Origin: Methylosinus sp. C49
GTDB lineage: Bacteria > Pseudomonadota > Alphaproteobacteria > Rhizobiales > Beijerinckiaceae
Reading direction: 5' to 3'
Assembly (NCBI RefSeq): GCF_009936375.1
Contig: NZ_AP022333.1
Location: 1-64,000 of the forward strand
DNA length: 64,000 nt
This document shows positions 1-9,071 of the stretch, piece after piece; within the stretch, counting starts at the first letter, position 1, and each line of letters begins with the position of its first letter. The translations under genes were made by a program, and so were the position numbers. The notes under the pieces were generated by a model that saw only the letters and a list, made by a program, of their open reading frames with translations, did not search any database and was not told the DNA's origin.

Positions 1-617
1 CCATCGCCTCACGGCTGACAAAGTCTGGTGTGCTCAGTAAACGTGACCGTCAGATTGTCTCTTTGATCTCCCCCATCCGAAGATGAAGGACATCCGCAAG
101 GACATCCGCCGTCCACGTTTCTCTTTCTTCCGATTCGATTGTCAAACAGCAGTCGACCACGCCGAGGCCGAAGCCTCAATTCCAGAGACGCTTCTTCGTC
201 CCGACGAACCAGCCAGGTTGGCCAACTCCCCAAAAGACGAAGAAACGACTTCGTTCGCCGCTCGTTGGCAGCGCCGCCGTCGATGAACGCCTTATAAGCG
301 AATACCCCTCCGCACTGTCAACAGCTCCGTTCAAAAAATTTCCACGAAATCGTCGCCGACGCTAGAACGCTGTTTATTTTCATATGCTTGTGCGGTAGAA
401 AAAATCAGGGAACATTGGCGTGGCTCATCGAAGATCGCCAAAGCGCTCATTCGTCTGGCGGGCGCTTGCGCCGCGCGCGCATATCTCGAGGGCGGCTTCC
501 CGACGTGCAGATCTGGACGTTTCGCCGCTCGCGGCTCACGAGACGCATCGCCTTTCTTTCTCTGAGGGGTCCCGAGCGCGAGGACCACACGCTGTGCTCG
601 TGCGAACGATGGGAAGC
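1..617. other. Gene-less stretch at window start
   Basis: No convincing coding region is seen on either strand. The short open frames here are Arg/Ser-rich, lack a recognisable domain and contradict one another. A locally AT-rich patch lies around 360-400. The stretch lies downstream of the minus-strand receptor gene that ends at 647. Confidence 0.5.
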
Positions 618-639
618 GGGCGCCGCGGCTGCGGCGCCC
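618..639 (-). terminator. GC-rich hairpin after the first receptor gene
   Basis: A perfect 9-bp stem (GGGCGCCGC / GCGGCGCCC) with a 4-nt loop begins 8 nt past the receptor stop codon on the minus strand. There is no T-run after it, so termination is inferred from position and stability only. Confidence 0.5.
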
Positions 640-646
640 CATAGGC

Positions 647-2872
647 TCAGAATTGGAAATTCACCGAGCCGACGAAGGTGCGCGGCGCGCCGTAGTAAGC
701 GTACATCCAGCCGTCGCTCCGCTCGAAATATTTCGTGTCAGAGAGATTCTTCACATTGAAGCGGAATGTGACCTTGTGATCGGCGATGAGCGTCCGATAG
801 GAGGTCATCGTGTCGAACTTCACATAGGCCGGCATTTTCCATGTGTTGTCGTCGGCGCCCCAGCGCTCGTCGGAGGCATAGGCGCCGAAGCCGAACTCCC
901 ATCCTTCCGGCCGTCCGGGCGCCGTGTCCCATTTCGCCCATATATTGCCGACATGCGGCGCGACGCTGTTGAAGCGGTGGCCCTTGTTACCATGGTTATT
1001 GTCGTCGACGATCTTGGCCACATCGAATGTGTAGCTGGCGATCACGCTGAGATTTTCGGTGACCTTGCCGGCGACGTCGAATTCGACGCCGCGGCTGTTC
1101 ACCACGCCGACGGGCTGCGAAAACCCAGGATTGATCGGGTCGCTCTTGACGATATTCGTCTTGGTGAGATCGAACAGAGTGACGCTCGCCGTCAGATCGC
1201 CGTCGAACCAAACCGATTTGACGCCGGCCTCCCATTGGAAGGCCTCTTCCGGCGGAAATATCCGTCCGCCCGGATCGACGCCATTGTTCGCGCCGAATGA
1301 GCGAACATATCCGCCGAACACTGAGATATTGTCGGTGACCTTGAACAGCGCGGCGGCGCGCGGAGACAGTTTCGGCTTGTCGGAATAAGTGTTCAGCGGA
1401 TAGCCGGTGCAGCCTGGAAAGCAGTCCGCCATGACTGCTCCATAGACCGCCGCGTTAGAGACAACCGCCTTGTCCCAGCGGCCGCCGAGCAGAATTTGCA
1501 AGCGATCGTCGAACAGCGATATCTGGTCCTGGGCGTAGACGCCGAAATCCTGCTGACGGGAACGCCATTGGACGTTGCTGCGCGCCGAATCGGCGAGATT
1601 GTGCAAAAGCCCGGTGAAATAGCCATAGACCGGCGCATAGATGTTGAGCGGAGCGACCGGCAGGGCGAAGCCGTAGACTCCGACCCAGTCGTCCTGATAT
1701 TTGTACCAATCAAGGCCGACAAGCATCTTGTGCCGGATCGGGCCGGTCATGATCTCGCCGGTCAGATCGAGATTGGTCGAGAGAATATTGCGGGTCAGCG
1801 GACTGTTATGGAAAGTTCGCGTGATATTGGCGCCGTCGAATCCGGCCCAATTGCCGATGCCGGTTTGATTCTCCCGATCGTCCACGATGTGAAAGCGGTT
1901 CTTCAGCTTCCAATTCTCGTCGATCTTATATGTCCAGTCGAAGCCATAGAGCGTCCGTCGCGCCACATAGGGGAAATCATTCCATATTCCAGGATCGGCG
2001 ACCGAAAAATGACGCGGCAGATTGATCGGATAATTGACGACGCCCTGAACGATGTTGACCGGGACCGTTCCTGATCCGTCCGGCGACGTCTGCTTCTTCT
2101 GATAATGCTCGACTTGCAGATTGAATTCGAAATTCTGCGTCGGCCGGAAGGTGAGGAACAGCGCCGCCGCGCCATTGTCGCGGTGATCGAAATCGGTGAA
2201 GCTGTCCGCGTGGTCGTAGACGCCCATCACGCGATACAGCACGGTTTTCTCGGCGTCGACGGCTCCGGTCACATCCGCGCTCGTGCGCGCGAGACCCCAA
2301 TTGCCGAGCTGCTGCGTGGTCTCCGCCTTGAACTCCTCTTGCGGTCGCTTGGTGACGACATTGACGAAGCCGCCGGGCTCGATGCGTCCATAGAGGACCG
2401 AGCCCGGACCTTTGATGATCTCGACGCGCTCGGTGAAGGCGATCTCCTCGCCGCCGATCATGCCTTCGAGCTTCAGGCCGTTGCGCCAGGTCACGCCATT
2501 GCCGCTGGTGAAGCCGCGAATGAGATATTGATCATAGAATGTGCCGGTGGACGCCTGCACGCCGGAGACGTTCTTGACCGCCTCCATCGTGTCGAGCGCC
2601 TGCTTGTCCACGATCACTTCGCGCGGGACGACCTGCACGGCGACGGGCGTGTTCAACAGCGGCGTGTCGGTCTTGGTGCCTCCAAAGGAGGTTGTGCGTC
2701 GGTAGCCGGTCTCCTTGGCGGACGCAGCCGGGCCGGTTCCGCTCGCAGGGGCCGCGCCGGAGCCGGCGATGTCGATCGTGGGCAGGGCCTCTTGCGCCGA
2801 GGCGGAAGCGGATAGCAGCGAGATGAGGAGCGCGCAGGCGGAAACGCCGCACGACAATTCGAGGCGAGGCAT
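647..2872 (-). CDS. TonB-dependent siderophore/metallophore receptor without STN domain
   Basis: A 741-residue outer-membrane receptor that would take up a metal chelate using TonB energy. A signal peptide ends near residue 26 (ASA-QEA), followed by a TonB-box-like ALPTIDI. The plug covers roughly residues 65-190, including NTPVAVQVVPREVI, KGPGSVLYGRIEPGG and NVVTKRP. The beta-barrel ends in a terminal Phe. It is a close paralogue of the receptor at 9072-11672 but lacks that protein's STN domain, so it should not signal to a FecR. An extracellular-loop pair CFPGC aligns with CYPAC in the paralogue. AGGAGA precedes the ATG. It follows a DUF2946-like gene on the same strand, and a two-component system is divergent. 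The ligand is unknown. Confidence 0.93.
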   Translation of the reverse strand: MPRLELSCGVSACALLISLLSASASAQEALPTIDIAGSGAAPASGTGPAASAKETGYRRTTSFGGTKTDTPLLNTPVAVQVVPREVIVDKQALDTMEAVKNVSGVQASTGTFYDQYLIRGFTSGNGVTWRNGLKLEGMIGGEEIAFTERVEIIKGPGSVLYGRIEPGGFVNVVTKRPQEEFKAETTQQLGNWGLARTSADVTGAVDAEKTVLYRVMGVYDHADSFTDFDHRDNGAAALFLTFRPTQNFEFNLQVEHYQKKQTSPDGSGTVPVNIVQGVVNYPINLPRHFSVADPGIWNDFPYVARRTLYGFDWTYKIDENWKLKNRFHIVDDRENQTGIGNWAGFDGANITRTFHNSPLTRNILSTNLDLTGEIMTGPIRHKMLVGLDWYKYQDDWVGVYGFALPVAPLNIYAPVYGYFTGLLHNLADSARSNVQWRSRQQDFGVYAQDQISLFDDRLQILLGGRWDKAVVSNAAVYGAVMADCFPGCTGYPLNTYSDKPKLSPRAAALFKVTDNISVFGGYVRSFGANNGVDPGGRIFPPEEAFQWEAGVKSVWFDGDLTASVTLFDLTKTNIVKSDPINPGFSQPVGVVNSRGVEFDVAGKVTENLSVIASYTFDVAKIVDDNNHGNKGHRFNSVAPHVGNIWAKWDTAPGRPEGWEFGFGAYASDERWGADDNTWKMPAYVKFDTMTSYRTLIADHKVTFRFNVKNLSDTKYFERSDGWMYAYYGAPRTFVGSVNFQF

Positions 2873-2947
2873 GAAAATCTCCTGAAAGCGGTCTTATGCC
2901 GCTCTGTTCGGGAAGAAGCGCGGACCGCCGTGAGGCGGCGTGACGAA

Positions 2948-3361
2948 TCAGCCGAACGCGGGAGGCGCCTGCGCTGTCCAGGAGCTGCCCCAGCCGCTCG
3001 CGCCGAGCGCGAGGACGATGCGTGAAATCCGTCCTGCGACGCGGGAGCTCTGCGTTCCGATCGAGACCGGCGCGCCGGCGCCGAGCTCTGGAAGCAATCC
3101 ATCGCCGGCGCAGGAGAGACCGAGACATAAGCGGCAGGTCTGCGAATGATCCTGACGCCCGGGCGCGCGGCCATCCGCGCTATCGACGCTGCAGGCCTTC
3201 CCCAGGGCGATCGCGATCCCGCCATCCGCTCCGGCATGGGCGCGGACATCGTCGCCGAGGGCGACGATCGGCGGCAGCGCGAGAAAGAGGAGGGCGAGGC
3301 CGAGCGCGAGCATTCGCCGCCACGGGGCGTGATGCAAAGCTCTATTCCGCTCGGCCGTCAT
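2948..3361 (-). CDS. DUF2946-like small membrane/exported protein
   Basis: 137 residues. An N-terminal hydrophobic segment (about 17-36) is followed by a Gly/Ala-rich stretch, a Cys cluster (CRLCLGLSC, about residues 96-104) and a C-terminus ending in APPAFG. DUF2946 proteins have this plan: short, one or two membrane segments, a central CxxC and a Pro-rich end, and they are often found beside copper or TonB receptor genes. It lies 75 bp upstream of the receptor on the same strand and is probably cotranscribed. The Cys cluster suggests metal binding, but that is inference. A second protein of the same kind is encoded at 6881-7291. Confidence 0.65.
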   Translation of the reverse strand: MTAERNRALHHAPWRRMLALGLALLFLALPPIVALGDDVRAHAGADGGIAIALGKACSVDSADGRAPGRQDHSQTCRLCLGLSCAGDGLLPELGAGAPVSIGTQSSRVAGRISRIVLALGASGWGSSWTAQAPPAFG

Positions 3362-3597
3362 GAATTTTCCGCATCACGAACGTCATCGCCGAGTGATCGC
3401 TCCTTTGGCTTCGCCGAAACGCCACTCCGCCGGTCGAACCTAAGTGGCGAAAGTCGTGGAAACCTCATAAATCGAAAAAAAGGTCACAAGACACGCTATC
3501 TGTTGCATAAAAGCCACAGTCTCGATCCTCGATTTCGGCCAGTCTAGGAGGCGCGGGGCCGGATGTGCGGCCAGGTTCGTTTCGAGGAGCGGCGTCG

Positions 3598-4293
3598 TTG
3601 CGTATCTTGCTGGTGGAGGATCATGCGCCCTTGGCGCGGGAAGTCGCGTCGAAGGTCGAGCGCGCAGGCTATGGCGTGGACCATGTGGGCACGATCGAGG
3701 GCGCGATCCAGGCGCTCGACGACTGTCTCTATTCGGTCGCGCTGCTGGATCGGCGGCTGCCCGACGGCGACGCCATCGCGATCATCCCGCGCATTCGCGA
3801 GAAGCAGCCGGATATCCGCATCATGATGCTGACGGCGCTCGACGCCGTCGATGCGCGCATCGACGGATTGGAGGCGGGAGCCGATGATTATCTCACCAAG
3901 CCTTTCAACCTCGACGAGCTGATCGCGCGGATTCGCGTTCAGCTCCGCGGCCAGGGCAGGACCGCTCTGCGTCCGGTCGAGATCGGAGCGCTGTCCTTCG
4001 ATCTCGATCAGCGCATCGTCGCCATTCGCGGGGAGGAGGCGCTGCTGACGCGCCAGGAGCTGCTGCTGCTGGAGGCGCTGGTCAGGAGCGCCAATCGCAT
4101 CGTCTCGCGCGAGGCGCTCTATGCGCAGCTCTACGGCCGCGGGATGGAGGTGCAGGAACATGCGCTCACCTCGCTGGTCTCGCGGCTTCGCGCCCGCCTC
4201 GCCGAGCTCGACGCGGGCGTGGAAATCCGTTCCGCGCGATCTCTCGGCTATCGCATCAAGGAGTCGCGCGGAGCCGCCGAGGAGGATTCGTGA
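3598..4293 (+). CDS. OmpR/PhoB-family response regulator
   Basis: A receiver domain (about residues 1-115) is followed by a winged-helix DNA-binding domain (about 130-225). The acidic pair is in ILLVEDH, the phospho-acceptor Asp is in LLDRRLPDG, the conserved Thr is in MLTAL, and the switch Lys is in YLTKPF. I chose the TTG at 3598 because it gives the family-typical start LRILLVED and GAGGAG (3584-3589) sits 8 nt upstream. A GTG at 3565 is an in-frame alternative, with AGGAGG at 3546-3551. The stop overlaps the kinase start by 4 nt (GTGA), implying translational coupling. It diverges from the DUF2946/receptor pair, a plausible target. Confidence 0.92.
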   Translation: MRILLVEDHAPLAREVASKVERAGYGVDHVGTIEGAIQALDDCLYSVALLDRRLPDGDAIAIIPRIREKQPDIRIMMLTALDAVDARIDGLEAGADDYLTKPFNLDELIARIRVQLRGQGRTALRPVEIGALSFDLDQRIVAIRGEEALLTRQELLLLEALVRSANRIVSREALYAQLYGRGMEVQEHALTSLVSRLRARLAELDAGVEIRSARSLGYRIKESRGAAEEDS

Positions 4294-5657
4294 CTCCGCC
4301 GCCCTCGCTCGTTCGTCGCACCGTCGGCTATCTCGTTCTCTCGCAGCTCCTGGCCTATCTCGTCGGATGGGGCGTTCCGATCATCCTCGGACTGCTCGAG
4401 ATCGGTCAATATTCGATGTCCCTCGACGAGCTGGCGAGCTTTCGCGCGAATATGCTGATTCAATCGTCGCTCGTGCGCGACGCGGATGGCGTCGTGCGAA
4501 TCGACAGCGAGCCGAAGCTCGCCGAAGAAATGCGGCGAAATCCGCGATTCAAATTCGCGGCTTTCGATTTCGCCACTGGAACTCCCATTCCCGGCTCGTC
4601 GCCGGAGCTCGTCGCGCCGCTCACGAAAATCATCGACATCAGCTCCGAGCATGCGCATTTCGTTCTGCCCGGCGATCCGCGCACGCCGGCGCTCGGCTTC
4701 ATGTCGACGAGCTGGACGCGCTACGGCAAAATGCATTTGGCGCATTACTGTCTGCAAGTCAGAGCGATCGACGTGCTGCTCCAGTCTGTGGCCAATTTCG
4801 AATGGGTCTGGACCTATGTCGCCGCTGCTCTCGTGACCTCGACCGTCGCGGCATGGATCGCCGTGCGACAGGGATTGAAGCCCCTGCGCGCGACGGTGAG
4901 CGAAGCGGCGCAGATCGACATGGACTCGCTGGGCCCTCGTCTCGCGACAGGCGCCGTGCCGATCGAGATCACGCCGCTGGTCGACGCCGTCAATGAGGCG
5001 CTCTCGCGTCTCGCGGCGGGGGTCGCGCGCCAACGCCTCTTCACGGCCAACGCCGCGCATGAGCTGCGCACGCCGCTGGCGATAATGCGCGCACGGCTCG
5101 AGAATGCGCGCGAGACCGCGCTCAACAACGAGCTTCTGGTCGACGCCGGTCGGCTGCGCTCCATCGTCGAGCAGATGCTGATCGCCGCGCGCGTCGCGGA
5201 AGGCCAGGTTTCGCTCGAGCAGGAAGTGGATCTCCGCGCGGCGACCCGCGAGATCGTCACCAACATGCTGCCGCTCGCCATGGATTGCGACCGCTTCATC
5301 GAGCTCGAGGCCAGCGACGCGCCGGTGATCGTTCGCGGAAATCAGCGCGCGATCGAATCCATCGTCGCCAATCTTCTCGACAATGCGCTGCGCGCCGAGC
5401 CGCGCGACGGCGCCGTGATTTTGACCGTCGGGGCCGACGCGGTCGTCAGCGTGATCGATCATGGGGAAGGCGTGCCGATCGAAGATCGCGAGGCGATTTT
5501 CGAGCCGTTTTGGCGCAAGAGCGAGACGACGCCCGGCTCCGGGCTCGGCCTCGCCATAGCGCGCGAGCTGATGGACAAGCTCAATGGGCGCATATGGGTC
5601 GAGGACACGCCGGGCGGCGGCGCGACCTTCCGCCTGTCTTTGCCGAAAGCGCGCTGA
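4290..5657 (+). CDS. Two-component sensor histidine kinase
   Basis: 455 residues in the inner membrane, partner of the upstream regulator. TM1 is at about residues 10-35 and TM2 at about 170-192, enclosing a periplasmic sensor region of roughly 135 residues. The H-box AAHELRTPL carries the phosphorylated His, then come the N-box NLLDNALRAEP, a G1-like DHGEGVP and G2 GSGLGLAIA. The layout matches QseC/TctE-type kinases. The GTG start overlaps the regulator stop. The sensed signal cannot be read from sequence; proximity to a receptor and a Cys-rich protein suggests metal or envelope sensing. Confidence 0.92.
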   Translation: MTPPPSLVRRTVGYLVLSQLLAYLVGWGVPIILGLLEIGQYSMSLDELASFRANMLIQSSLVRDADGVVRIDSEPKLAEEMRRNPRFKFAAFDFATGTPIPGSSPELVAPLTKIIDISSEHAHFVLPGDPRTPALGFMSTSWTRYGKMHLAHYCLQVRAIDVLLQSVANFEWVWTYVAAALVTSTVAAWIAVRQGLKPLRATVSEAAQIDMDSLGPRLATGAVPIEITPLVDAVNEALSRLAAGVARQRLFTANAAHELRTPLAIMRARLENARETALNNELLVDAGRLRSIVEQMLIAARVAEGQVSLEQEVDLRAATREIVTNMLPLAMDCDRFIELEASDAPVIVRGNQRAIESIVANLLDNALRAEPRDGAVILTVGADAVVSVIDHGEGVPIEDREAIFEPFWRKSETTPGSGLGLAIARELMDKLNGRIWVEDTPGGGATFRLSLPKAR

Positions 5658-5840
5658 AAGCTTTCCCCTCTGCGTCGTCGAAGTCGGGCCGGAACGCGCA
5701 GATTTATCCGCGCGTCTCTTCTCTCCCCGGATATAGATCTCGTCACGGAGAGCAACGTGATGACGAGCCCCCGTAACGCAGACGACGATTCGATAGGGTA
5801 GGCCGAAGACGCGCGGAGAGACGCGCTCCACGCTCTGCTA

Positions 5841-6158
5841 TCAGTAATAGTAGGGACGATAGTAACGGGGCCCATAATAGCCGTATGAAGGCCGAGAGGC
5901 GGCCGCTCCGATGACCGCCCCCCCAATAACCCCCGCAGCGGCGGCGGCGGCGACGGCTGTCGCCGCTTCGTCCGACTGCGCCCGACTTTGCGCGAAGTTC
6001 GCTTCTTGGCACCGCTCGAAACGCCTGGTTCCCGGCCGAAGTCCAGCCGCTTCACATGTGTATGCGGCGTTCGCCGCCGACTGCTGGACGGATTGACATC
6101 CGCCGAGTGAGATCGCCGCAAGTCCGAACGCGAGAAACATCGAAATAATTCTACCCAT
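5841..6158 (-). CDS. Small glycine-zipper-like lipoprotein
   Basis: 105 residues. The signal peptide ends in a lipobox, AISLGGC, so the Cys near residue 21 would be lipidated. The middle is Ala/Gly-rich (AAAAAGVIGGAVIGAAAS), like a glycine-zipper segment, and the C-terminus is Tyr/Pro/Arg-rich (YYGPRYYRPYYY). It probably sits in the envelope, with unknown role. It is convergent with the kinase gene and transcribed alone. Confidence 0.75.
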   Translation of the reverse strand: MGRIISMFLAFGLAAISLGGCQSVQQSAANAAYTCEAAGLRPGTRRFERCQEANFAQSRAQSDEAATAVAAAAAAGVIGGAVIGAAASRPSYGYYGPRYYRPYYY

Positions 6159-6880
6159 GGAGTTCCCTACCTATTGGTCGGCGTTATAGCCTTTGTTCAT
6201 AGCCGTGACGCTCCCAACTTTGTCGATCGTGATCTTGTCGGGGGCGAAGTGACGAATAACAGCCTAAATCAATGCGGCTGCGATACAGGTTTGTGTCAGC
6301 CGACGGCAGCCGCGATCAGGTTACACCGATGTCCTCGAACGAGCTTCCTCTGTCGTGACCTGGCCTGCCTTTATGGAAAGACTGCATCGACCAGCGTATT
6401 GCGAGCCGAGATGAGACGCGAAATCTGAACCTCGGCCTCGGTAGGATATCGACCATCCGAGTTCTGCGTTCCAACGGGGCTCGTCTCCCGGCCTCCAAAT
6501 ATCTATACGAGACGATTTCGTTCGGTCTGTGCTCCGGCGCACAGAGGCGACGGGCCGGTTGCGTATCGAGGGCGCTTCCGCGCGGATGAGTCGCGCCGTA
6601 GGCGCAAGCATGAGGCGGGCGCTCGGGCCTGTCCACGCGGCGAGGCGCGACTGAAGGGGCCCGCGCCGAAAGCGCGCATTACGACGCCATCGTCCTATGG
6701 CTCAGGTAATTATCCACAGAGCGCTCGGCGGAAAATACGTCGAAACGGCCGCGTCCATGACCCGGCCGTTTTCGCGTGCTGTGTCGCCACGGCGACAGCC
6801 CGATGAAATTCGACGCCCCGCGCCGCCCGCGAGGCGTTTTGCCTCTTGACGCTGCTTTCGCCATTGCCGACCCTGCCGCA
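6159..6880. other. Intergenic stretch between lipoprotein and DUF2946-like gene
   Basis: About 720 bp with no supportable gene. The small open frames on both strands lack any recognisable domain or credible ribosome site. The only structure I see is the inverted repeat at 6743-6771. It must hold the divergent promoters of the lipoprotein gene and the sigma/receptor cluster. Confidence 0.5.
6743..6771. repeat. 9-bp inverted repeat upstream of the fecI-type cluster
   Basis: AAACGGCCG and CGGCCGTTT are separated by 11 nt and followed by one more T. It could be an operator or a hairpin acting as a terminator or attenuator ahead of the DUF2946-like gene. Confidence 0.45.
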
Positions 6881-7291
6881 ATGGCGAAGTTTTGGCCCGG
6901 CTCGAGGCAAATCGCGCGCATTCTCCTCACCCGAGGAATTGCGGCGCTGCTGCTGCTTCAGACGCTCGCGCTCGCCTTTGCCGAGGCGCGTCCCATGCCG
7001 CTCGAGCCGGGGCTCGACGCGGCTAGCCGCCTCTGCGCGCCGATATTCGACGGCGGCCATGACCGGCTCCCCACGGCGCCGAGACGCGCGGACGGGCCCG
7101 GCCATTGCCTCTGCTGCCCGCTCTCCTACGACCCGAGCGACGCCGCGCTCGCGACATTGCTGACCGCGACGCTGCTGCTCCTCCCCCTGCCCGACGGCGC
7201 CGAGACCCGGCGCGCTTTCGTGACCGACGCTGGGCCACTCGCCGGGGCGATGGGCGTCCGGCCCTTCTCGCGTGCGCCGCCCGCGGCCTGA
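6881..7291 (+). CDS. DUF2946-like Cys-containing membrane/exported protein
   Basis: 136 residues from the ATG at 6881. That start places a signal/TM segment (residues ~9-30, ILLTRGIAALLLLQTLALAF) at the N-terminus; in-frame starts at 6776 and 6803 would add a poor Arg-rich extension. A GHCLCCPLS cluster precedes a second hydrophobic segment (DAALATLLTATLLLLPL), and the protein ends in RAPPAA. Length, Cys cluster and Pro-rich end match the protein at 2948-3361. It heads the sigma-FecR-receptor-PepSY run, so a role in the same metal system is likely; the function is not known. Confidence 0.6.
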   Translation: MAKFWPGSRQIARILLTRGIAALLLLQTLALAFAEARPMPLEPGLDAASRLCAPIFDGGHDRLPTAPRRADGPGHCLCCPLSYDPSDAALATLLTATLLLLPLPDGAETRRAFVTDAGPLAGAMGVRPFSRAPPAA

Positions 7292-7421
7292 CGCGCCCCG
7301 TCGCCCGCGATCGCGCGGGCGGACCCTCGACGAGAGCGCATAGCGGAGCCGCGCCGAGCGGCCTCCGCGCACCATGGGCCCTCTCCGCCGCCACGGCCCT
7401 CTCCGCCGCCGAAAGGCGATC

Positions 7422-7922
7422 ATGCCCGATCAAAGAACACATCGTTTCCGCGAGCTGTTTCGCCGCAACAAGCGCGTGCTGCTCGATTATTTCAAGCGCC
7501 GCGTCGGGGCGGAGAACGCCTCCGACCTGCTGCAGGAGACCTTCGTCCGCGCCATCCGCCGCGAGGATTTCGACACGATCGCCGACCCGCCCGCCTTTCT
7601 GAAGCAGATCGCCATAAATCTCTCGCGCGATTTCGCGCGTCGCCGCGAGAGCGAGGCCAAATATTTCACGCCCAGCGACGCGCCCGAGGACGTCGCCGAG
7701 CCCGCCGTCGAGCCGGATGCGCTCTATGAGACGGAGGAGCTCGCGCGCCGTCTGCTGGAGGCGATCGAGGCGCTGCCGCCCAAATGCCGGCAGGCCTTCG
7801 TCATGCGCCGCTTCGAGGATCTCTCGCATGAGGAGATCGCTGCGCGCATGGGCATTTCTCGCAACATGGTCGAGAAGCATCTGCGGCTCGCGATGGAGCG
7901 CTGCCGCGCGGCGCTCGATTGA
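7422..7922 (+). CDS. fecI: FecI-type ECF sigma factor
   Basis: 166 residues from the ATG at 7422, with GAAAGG 5 nt upstream. Region 2 carries DLLQETFVRAIRR. Region 4 carries LPPKCRQAFVMRRFEDLSHE and the recognition-helix segment ARMGISRNMVEKHL. FecI-type factors are activated through FecR when an STN-bearing receptor binds ligand; here fecR and the STN receptor follow directly. It should drive transcription of the receptor gene. No FecI promoter was identified. Confidence 0.9.
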   Translation: MPDQRTHRFRELFRRNKRVLLDYFKRRVGAENASDLLQETFVRAIRREDFDTIADPPAFLKQIAINLSRDFARRRESEAKYFTPSDAPEDVAEPAVEPDALYETEELARRLLEAIEALPPKCRQAFVMRRFEDLSHEEIAARMGISRNMVEKHLRLAMERCRAALD

Positions 7923-8013
7923 CGCGCCGGGCTCGCTTTGCGACCTCCCCTTTTGCGCGCCGGGCGCGTCCTATCCTATGAGAGCCCCATTCTCGAGATC
8001 CCTGCGAAAGGCC

Positions 8014-8964
8014 ATGAGCAAGGACGACGCCCAGAAGCGAGCCGAATTGGAGCGAAGGCGCGCCGCCATCGCCTGGTGGATGCGGCTCGACTCGGGCTCC
8101 TCGACGCCGGCGGAGCGCAAGGCCTTCGCCGCCTGGCTGACCGCGGACGCCGCCAACAAGGCCGCCTTCGACGATATCTGCCGCCTGTGGGGCGATCTCG
8201 AAATCTTGCGTCCACGGCTGCAGCCGGCCGCGACGCCCGGTCGGCCGGCCGAGACCCGGACGGGACTGCGCGCGGCGGCGGCGCTCGCCGGACTCGCCCT
8301 GGCCGTCGCGCTCTCCTATGACGAAGCGTCGATCCGCTGGCGCGCCCAGGCGCTCACCAGAACCGCCGAGCTGCGCAGCCTCGTCCTGGAGGACGGCTCG
8401 CGCGTGGAGCTCGGCCCTGATTCCGCGCTGACGACGAATTTCTCCGCAGGCGAAAGACGCGTCGTTCTCCTGCGAGGAGAGGCCTGGTTCGCGGTCGCGC
8501 CGAACGCAACGCGCCCCTTTGTCGTCGCGACGCCGGCGGGAACGGCGACAGCGCTCGGCACCGCTTTCGATGTCTCCATCCAGGGCGCGCGCACGGAAGT
8601 GACGGTGACGGAGCACAAGGTGCGACTCTCCGGCGCCGGGCCGAGCGTCATCGTCGAGGAAGGCGCGCAGAGCGCCTTCGCCCCGGGCGTCGCGGCGGTC
8701 TCGCCCTACCCCGTCGACACGGATCAGGTGACGGCCTGGCGGCGCGGCAAGCTGATCTTCGACGACAAGCCGCTCGGCGAGGTGCTGGCGATTCTCTCGC
8801 GCTATCGCCATGGCTTCGTCTTCGTCATCGATCCGGCGCTGCGCGGTCGCCGGGTGACCGGGGTCTTCGAGACGGCGGCGCCGGAGGCGGCGCTGCGCGC
8901 GATTCAAAAATCGCTCGGACTCCGCGCCGTCTCTCTCGGCTTCGTCACGCTGATCGGAGGCTGA
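8014..8964 (+). CDS. fecR: FecR-type anti-sigma/sigma regulator
   Basis: 316 residues from the ATG at 8014. A longer in-frame start at 7979 is possible. The cytoplasmic N-terminal FecR domain (AWWMRLDSGSSTPAERKAF) is followed by one TM helix (about residues 90-108) and a periplasmic FecR domain with LEDGSRVELG and LLRGEAWFAV. The C-terminal part resembles the STN-interacting region. It lies between the sigma gene and the STN receptor, the standard order for transmembrane signalling from the outer membrane. Confidence 0.9.
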   Translation: MSKDDAQKRAELERRRAAIAWWMRLDSGSSTPAERKAFAAWLTADAANKAAFDDICRLWGDLEILRPRLQPAATPGRPAETRTGLRAAAALAGLALAVALSYDEASIRWRAQALTRTAELRSLVLEDGSRVELGPDSALTTNFSAGERRVVLLRGEAWFAVAPNATRPFVVATPAGTATALGTAFDVSIQGARTEVTVTEHKVRLSGAGPSVIVEEGAQSAFAPGVAAVSPYPVDTDQVTAWRRGKLIFDDKPLGEVLAILSRYRHGFVFVIDPALRGRRVTGVFETAAPEAALRAIQKSLGLRAVSLGFVTLIGG

Positions 8965-9071
8965 GAGGAGCCGCGCAAAAAACTTCATCGAGCGACCTCC
9001 TCTCCAGACGGCGTGCCGCGTCCAACTCGGTGAGGGGACGCGAGCCCCCGAAAAGATGCGAGGGGGCGCCG

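Noticed and set aside
1-646. Small frames on both strands at the left edge
   Set aside because: They overlap one another, lack ribosome sites and family resemblance, and are Arg/Ser-rich.
4248-5831. 527-residue minus-strand open frame
   Set aside because: Antisense to the histidine kinase, which has all its catalytic motifs; the reverse translation has no domain.
7023-8988. Minus-strand frames of 285 and 395 residues
   Set aside because: Antisense to the FecI and FecR genes; composition is typical of shadow frames.
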